Of a stretch of DNA of 64,000 nt, positions 60,268-64,000 are shown in pieces; position 1 is the stretch's first letter; every line of letters begins with the position of its first letter. The notes under the pieces were generated by a model. The model searched no databases. It was given only the letters and a program-made list of their open reading frames with translations, and had not been told where the DNA came from. The position numbers were made by a program, and so were the translations under genes. The stretch lies in contig DAOULB010000005.1 of NCBI GenBank assembly GCA_034420695.1, positions 97,502 through 161,501 on the forward strand, read 5' to 3'. The DNA comes from Io17-Chloro-G2 sp034420695 (GTDB taxonomy: Bacteria; Chloroflexota; Dehalococcoidia; Lucifugimonadales; UBA3495).

Positions 60268-60738
60268 TTGTTCAGGGACCACGAGGTAAACTATCTTGTA
60301 GCTTCGGTGTTGATAGTCCTGTGCCTGGTTGGTCTGGTGGCTTGGTACGAGATAGACTACAGGGAAGCGGACTCCCCGGTGGATACAATAATATCCATCG
60401 GCTATGGAGTAGGCGCAGCGGTTGCAACGACGATCACGCTGCTGGCTACCGTGGAGGTTGTCTTGGTGTTTGCTGAAAGATACTTCAGGAGGCGCTCTGC
60501 GATGGAGCGCGAACGGGGGCTAGAAGAGGGGCGGCAAAAGGGGCGTGAGGAGGGTCTGTTAGAGGGGCGGGAAGAAGGGCGCGAGCGTGGGCGAGAAGAG
60601 GGCCTGCGGGAGGAGCGCCGTGCTTGGGAGGAGTGGCTGCAACGGCGAGAACGAGCCAAGGCCGCCGGGGAGGAATTTAACGAGCCTTCGCCGGCTCAAC
60701 GTGCGGCTGATTCGGGTTCAAACGACAACAACCCCTAA
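60268..60738 (+). CDS. Two-helix membrane protein with coiled-coil tail
   Basis: A TTG at 60268 opens a 156-residue frame; GAGG is only 3 bases upstream, so the exact start is uncertain. Two transmembrane helices (about 8-25 and 45-68) are followed by a highly charged coiled-coil with repeats such as GREEGLLEGREEGRERGREE, ending in a polar tail. No enzymatic motif is seen. It may be a scaffold anchored at the inner face of the membrane. Confidence 0.65.
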   Translation: MFRDHEVNYLVASVLIVLCLVGLVAWYEIDYREADSPVDTIISIGYGVGAAVATTITLLATVEVVLVFAERYFRRRSAMERERGLEEGRQKGREEGLLEGREEGRERGREEGLREERRAWEEWLQRRERAKAAGEEFNEPSPAQRAADSGSNDNNP

Positions 60739-60798
60739 CGTCTTGCTTCGAGTTCAAATCCACCTCCTTGCCGAGCATCTTAGCTGATGCCGCGGCTC

Positions 60799-61587
60799 TT
60801 ATGCTTTCAGCCTCGGCAATAATATTTCTTCGATGGCCCAGGCTAGGCCGTCTTCTTCTACGGCGGGGGCCAGGTAACCGGCAAGTCCCTTGACCTCCGG
60901 GGCGGCGTTGCCCATGGCAATGCCGAGCCCGCAGGCCTCCAGCAGGGCCACGTCGTTGTAGCTGTCCCCGGCCGCAGCCATGTCCCGGGTTTCCACGCCC
61001 AGCAGCTTGCCAAGCTGGTTGGCCCCGGAGCCCTTGTCGACACCCTTGGCGGTGAAGTCGGTGGCCCACAGCCCGTTGTAGGGCAGGAAGGCCTTGATTG
61101 TCTCGATGTTGGCGTCGGGCGAAAACTCCTGGGCCAGGTCCTCCGCTTGAGCCTCGGATATATCCAAGGCTGAGATACGGGTGATGTCCCAGTGAGGAAT
61201 ATTGTCGAAGGCCTTAGAGCTGCCCTCGGGGAAGGTGGCGATGAAATTGGCGCCCAGTTGTTGGAGCCGGTGCAAGACTTTCATGGAACTCTCCGGCCCC
61301 AGGGGATTGCGCCACAGGATTTCACCGGTCTGGGAGTCCAGGATGGTGGCCCCACCGTCGCAGACTTGGGGAGAGCTGAGTTCCAACTGCCGAGCATAGC
61401 CTAAGAGGTCCGCTGCGCACCGTCCCGTGGCTATGGACACAGGAACCTGCCGAGAAAGCCGGCCGATAGCGTTCCGGACTGCGGGAGTGACCTTCTCGTC
61501 GGGGCCGATAGTGGTCCCGTCGAGGTCAAGGACCACCGCTCGTATCCTGGCCAGGTTGCTCCGGTGTGCCGGCGTTTCGTTACTCAA
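60799..61587 (-). CDS. HAD-superfamily phosphatase (Cof type)
   Basis: The 262-residue protein has the nucleophile motif VVLDLDGTTIGPDEKVTPAV, VSIATGRCAADLLGYARQLE, GANQLGKLLGV in the Lys region, and AAAGDSYNDVALLEACGLGI for the acidic motif. A C2-type cap lies between. Substrates of this group are sugar phosphates or nucleotides. Its start overlaps the stop of the LLM gene by 8 bases, implying translational coupling. Confidence 0.92.
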   Translation of the reverse strand: MSNETPAHRSNLARIRAVVLDLDGTTIGPDEKVTPAVRNAIGRLSRQVPVSIATGRCAADLLGYARQLELSSPQVCDGGATILDSQTGEILWRNPLGPESSMKVLHRLQQLGANFIATFPEGSSKAFDNIPHWDITRISALDISEAQAEDLAQEFSPDANIETIKAFLPYNGLWATDFTAKGVDKGSGANQLGKLLGVETRDMAAAGDSYNDVALLEACGLGIAMGNAAPEVKGLAGYLAPAVEEDGLAWAIEEILLPRLKA

Positions 61588-62653
61588 AGGCGGGCATGAC
61601 TTCCCGGGCGAAGAGTTCCAGGGACTTCAGGGACTGTTCCTTGGGCATGCGGCCCATGCGGTGGGCGGCGCAGAATACGTCGTAGCCCATCAGTTCGTAC
61701 TGGGCCTTAAGCTTCTCGGTGACCGTCTCCGGGCTGCCCACCAAGGCCAGCCCGTTGTCCATCCAGAAATCCAGAGACGTGCCCATGCCTTCGAACACCC
61801 GGGCCAGCTCCCGCTGGCTGGGGGTGCCTTCGTTGCGGCCCTGGCCGCCGAGGCGGGTGCGGGCGATGCCCTCCCGCCCCAACCTGTAATGCTCCAGCAG
61901 GGGCCCCTCGGCTTCGGCCTTGGCCTTTTCGTCGGTCTCGGCCACGTGCACCGCACGGGTGAGGAAGGTGCGGGGCATGGGGCCCGGGTGCTCGCACTCC
62001 TTCCATATCTTGCGGTACAGGTCGAACTTCTCGGCGATGACGGGGTCCACGTCCAGGTTCTGGGAGACGTGGAAATTGTTGCGGGCGGCGTATTCCAGCG
62101 AGGCGTGGCTGTGGGCGCCCACCCAGATGGGCGGGTGGGGCTGCTGGTAGGGCTTGGGCACCGGCAGGGCTTCGTCGAACTGCCAGTAGTCGCCCTTGTA
62201 GGTAACCTCGTCCTGGGTCCAGGCCTTGATGATGATTTCCAGGGACTCGGAGGACATTTTCTGCCGCTCGAAGAAGGGCAGGTTCCAACGCAGGAATTCA
62301 TGCTCGGCCACGCCTATGCCGGTGCCGAACTCCAGCCGCCCGTGGGAGAGGTGGTCCAGCATGGCGGCGTCCTGGGCCAGGCGCATAGGGTGGTAGAAGG
62401 GGAGCTGGTAGATCATGACGCCGAAGCGCATTGCCGTGGTGCGCTGGGCCACTGCGGTCAGGTACACGTTGGGCGCGCTGAGCTGGCCTACGTGGGAGTT
62501 CTGGTGCTCGATGATGTAGTAGGACTCGTAGCCCAGTTCTTCGCCGAGCTGCACTTCGTAGAGGTGCTGGTCGTAGGCGTCGGCGGCTATGGAGTAGTTG
62601 GCCATCTCGTGGGCCGGAAAGGTGTCCCAGATGCCGAACTCAAGATGAGCCAT
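61580..62653 (-). CDS. LLM-class flavin-dependent oxidoreductase
   Basis: The 357-residue protein shows LEFGIWDTFPAHEMANYSIA, SYYIIEHQNSHVGQLSAPNV, LPFYHPMRLAQDAAMLDHLS, HGRLEFGTGIG, QPHPPIWVGAHSHASLEYAA and ALVGSPETVTEKL. It is the FMN-dependent luciferase-like type. The gene is followed by an overlapping HAD phosphatase and preceded by a VOC gene, all on the minus strand. Substrate unknown. Confidence 0.92.
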   Translation of the reverse strand: MAHLEFGIWDTFPAHEMANYSIAADAYDQHLYEVQLGEELGYESYYIIEHQNSHVGQLSAPNVYLTAVAQRTTAMRFGVMIYQLPFYHPMRLAQDAAMLDHLSHGRLEFGTGIGVAEHEFLRWNLPFFERQKMSSESLEIIIKAWTQDEVTYKGDYWQFDEALPVPKPYQQPHPPIWVGAHSHASLEYAARNNFHVSQNLDVDPVIAEKFDLYRKIWKECEHPGPMPRTFLTRAVHVAETDEKAKAEAEGPLLEHYRLGREGIARTRLGGQGRNEGTPSQRELARVFEGMGTSLDFWMDNGLALVGSPETVTEKLKAQYELMGYDVFCAAHRMGRMPKEQSLKSLELFAREVMPAFE

Positions 62654-62711
62654 GGCAGTCCTCCCTCAGGGCGATTATGTCCCGTTCCGGTCAGGGGTTC
62701 CGGACAAAAGA

Positions 62712-62739
62712 GATGGGGCCAAGAGATATTGGCCCCATC
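62712..62739 (-). terminator. Rho-independent terminator of the VOC gene
   Basis: GATGGGGCCAA (62712-62722) and TTGGCCCCATC (62729-62739) form a perfect 11-bp stem with a 6-base loop. On the minus strand it is followed by TCTTTTGT. It lies 32 bases after the VOC stop codon and separates that gene from the LLM/HAD pair. Confidence 0.75.
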
Positions 62740-62771
62740 GAAGCAACTCCATTTGCCGGGTCTCGTCCAGT

Positions 62772-63224
62772 CTAGCTGAAGACCAAGGGGACGTTCTTGC
62801 GGCCCGGGCGGCGCATTTCGGCCAGACCCTCTTCGGCGGTGGCTTGAGCGTTGCAGAATAGCTCGATGCCGTTGCCGTCGGGGTCGTTGATGTAGATGCT
62901 GTAGGTCATACTGTGGTCGGTGGTGTGGTCGATTTCCACATCCTTCTCAATGAGCAGGCGGTAGAAGTCGTTCAGGGTGTCCCAGTCCTCGACCTGCAGG
63001 GCCATGTGGTTGAGGCCCAGGCCGCCCTTGCTGACCGGAGCTGCGTCTTCGGCGGCTTGGAACAGGGCCAAGTCGTGGTGAATCCTGCCACAGGTCAGGA
63101 ATGTGCCGAAACCGGGGCGGTCCACGGCGATCTCAAAACCCAGGACGTCGGTGTAGAACTTCGTGGAGGCTACTTGGTCCTTGACGTTCAGCACCAGATG
63201 GCCGACTCTCTTTGGCTTAGGCAT
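62772..63224 (-). CDS. VOC family dioxygenase-like protein
   Basis: The 150-residue protein begins KRVGHLVLNVKDQVASTKFY, has GLGLNHMALQVEDWDTLNDF and IYINDPDGNGIELFCNA. His, His and Glu provide the metal site of single-module extradiol dioxygenases and glyoxalases. Substrate unknown; a role in the catabolic set is plausible. Confidence 0.9.
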   Translation of the reverse strand: MPKPKRVGHLVLNVKDQVASTKFYTDVLGFEIAVDRPGFGTFLTCGRIHHDLALFQAAEDAAPVSKGGLGLNHMALQVEDWDTLNDFYRLLIEKDVEIDHTTDHSMTYSIYINDPDGNGIELFCNAQATAEEGLAEMRRPGRKNVPLVFS

Positions 63225-63361
63225 AACTGCTCCTCCTCGTTATCTGGTCTATTTGATATGCAGAAGCCTGGCTGCTTCGTTAGGCAACAATATACGCCAT
63301 GCCAGAATAAATTCCAAGAGGAAAGCCGCTTGGGGGAAGAAGGGAAGAATAGGATAAGGGG

Positions 63362-63787
63362 CTATGCCAGGAAGTTCAAAACCAACATGAGCGCGGCCAG
63401 CCCGCTGACGCCGACTGCCATCATCCACCGCATGGTCTGAAGGCTGCCCTTGAGTTCACCCCTCAACTCTGCGATGTCAGCCTTAGTGGCGTAATGCTGG
63501 AGCTCTTGGTGAAAATCTTCACGGACAAGCTGAAGATCCCGGCGGAAGTCATCCCGAAACTGTTGCAAGTCCTGGCGGAAGTCATCCCGGACTTGCTGCT
63601 GTTCACGCTGAAAATTTTCCTGGAGCTGTTGCTGTTCTCGGTGGAAGTGCTCTCGCAGTTGCTGCTGTTCCCTGCGAGAGTCCTCCCGGAGATGTTGCTG
63701 TTCCCGGTGGAAGTCATCCCGGATCTGGCGCAACTCTTCCCGCAGGTCCGCCCTGGTCAAGGGTAGATTTTCTTCTGCCGTGGTCAT
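63362..63787 (-). CDS. Tail-anchored coiled-coil protein with seven 11-residue repeats
   Basis: The 141-residue protein has a short N-terminus, then about seven consecutive 11-residue repeats (for example EDSRREQQQLR, EHFHREQQQLQ, ENFQREQQQVR, DDFRQDLQQFR). A segment KADIAELRGELKGSLQTM and a C-terminal transmembrane helix (WMMAVGVSGLAALMLVLNFL) follow. The 33-base periodicity is visible in the DNA. The 11-residue period suggests a right-handed or straight coiled coil. It is likely membrane-attached with the coil in the cytoplasm. The function is unknown. Confidence 0.75.
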   Translation of the reverse strand: MTTAEENLPLTRADLREELRQIRDDFHREQQHLREDSRREQQQLREHFHREQQQLQENFQREQQQVRDDFRQDLQQFRDDFRRDLQLVREDFHQELQHYATKADIAELRGELKGSLQTMRWMMAVGVSGLAALMLVLNFLA

Positions 63788-63876
63788 AACCGGTACTGGT
63801 ACGTAGAGACTGGCTCCTCCGGGAGTTCCATGGTGCGCTGGAATGGAAGATGCCCGGATTATAGCACTAATGTGTC

Positions 63877-64000
63877 ATGGGATGCGGAGGGTTCGGGCCC
63901 GGATTTTCCCTTACCTACTCGCTGCGTGTCAAGGGCGGCGAGATTGTGTACCACCGTGGCGGAGAGAAAGTGTCCCACCTGCAAGATGACAAAAGACCCG
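63877..64000 (+). CDS. Possible start of a gene cut by the window edge
   Basis: ATG at 63877 opens a frame without stop to the window end (41 codons). The product begins MGCGGFGPGFSLTYSLRV and continues GGEIVYHRGGEKVSHLQ, which has strand-like alternation. No ribosome site is visible; TATAGC at 63860 would place a transcript start close to the ATG, so a leaderless message is possible. Family not recognised. Confidence 0.4.
   Translation, partial: MGCGGFGPGFSLTYSLRVKGGEIVYHRGGEKVSHLQDDKRP

Overview
The window is GC-rich, gene-dense bacterial DNA. Gene content fits a member of the Chloroflexota, most likely the SAR202/Dehalococcoidia side. It has five LLM-class flavin oxidoreductases, CaiB-type CoA transferase, carboxymuconolactone-decarboxylase-like and amidohydrolase genes, a DUF2851 gene, many Ala/Cys-Gly-Gly lipoproteins, and rplI-dnaB followed by DnaD-like and DnaC-like genes. 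Placement is inference from gene content; no rRNA is present.

Layout. 1-1.9 kb: the end of an LLM oxidoreductase gene and a spacer with 99-bp tandem repeats. 1.9-6.9 kb: the most unusual locus. A leucine-rich-repeat lipoprotein is followed by four tandem paralogous lipoproteins, each carrying what looks like the N-terminal prodomain of a trypsin-like protease, and then by a serine protease (protease-PKD-PPC-half PKD) that lacks that prodomain and has no signal peptide. The repeats carry copied promoters with a GAAC-N4-GTTC palindrome (the LexA-box core of Gram-positives and, as I recall, Dehalococcoides), a GC-rich hairpin, an internal ribosome site plus ATG, and 20-residue stub ORFs resembling the protease N-terminus.

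7-10 kb: a small membrane protein, a tRNA cluster (Ala-CGC, Arg-CCU, Trp-CCA), a zinc alcohol dehydrogenase and a pentapeptide-repeat/potassium-channel fusion. 10-26 kb: mainly catabolic and uptake genes (peptide-type ABC binding protein, two amidohydrolases, DUF1501 protein, LLM enzymes, paired CMD paralogues, TPP enzyme, enoyl-CoA hydratase, hydrolase, methyltransferase, TenA) plus radC and a decayed VapC-type toxin gene. 27-35 kb: core block rplI-dnaB-dnaD-like-double dnaC-like, then a response regulator/histidine kinase pair, HtrA protease and convergent lepB. 35-43 kb: SMP-30 protein, the yacL(PIN-TRAM)-ispD-ispF-cysS operon, and a PQQ-type sugar dehydrogenase lipoprotein. A second copy of the dispersed repeat follows.

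43-54.6 kb: asparaginase-like protein, CoA transferase, DUF2851, cupin-like protein, two alpha/beta hydrolases, flavin monooxygenase of the acyl-CoA dehydrogenase fold, DUF429, retropepsin-like protease, PEP-mutase-like enzyme, VOC protein and PIG-L deacetylase. 54.8-56.3 kb: a complete IS4-family insertion sequence. 56.3-64 kb: a LigB-type dioxygenase gene broken by an amber codon, two more LLM enzymes, a PD-(D/E)XK nuclease-like gene with a partner, a HAD phosphatase, a VOC protein and two coiled-coil membrane proteins.

Together the region reads as a heterotroph using recalcitrant organic compounds (ring cleavage, CoA-thioester chemistry, flavin oxidations), with housekeeping replication and isoprenoid blocks embedded and a locally duplicated protease locus that stands out from its surroundings.
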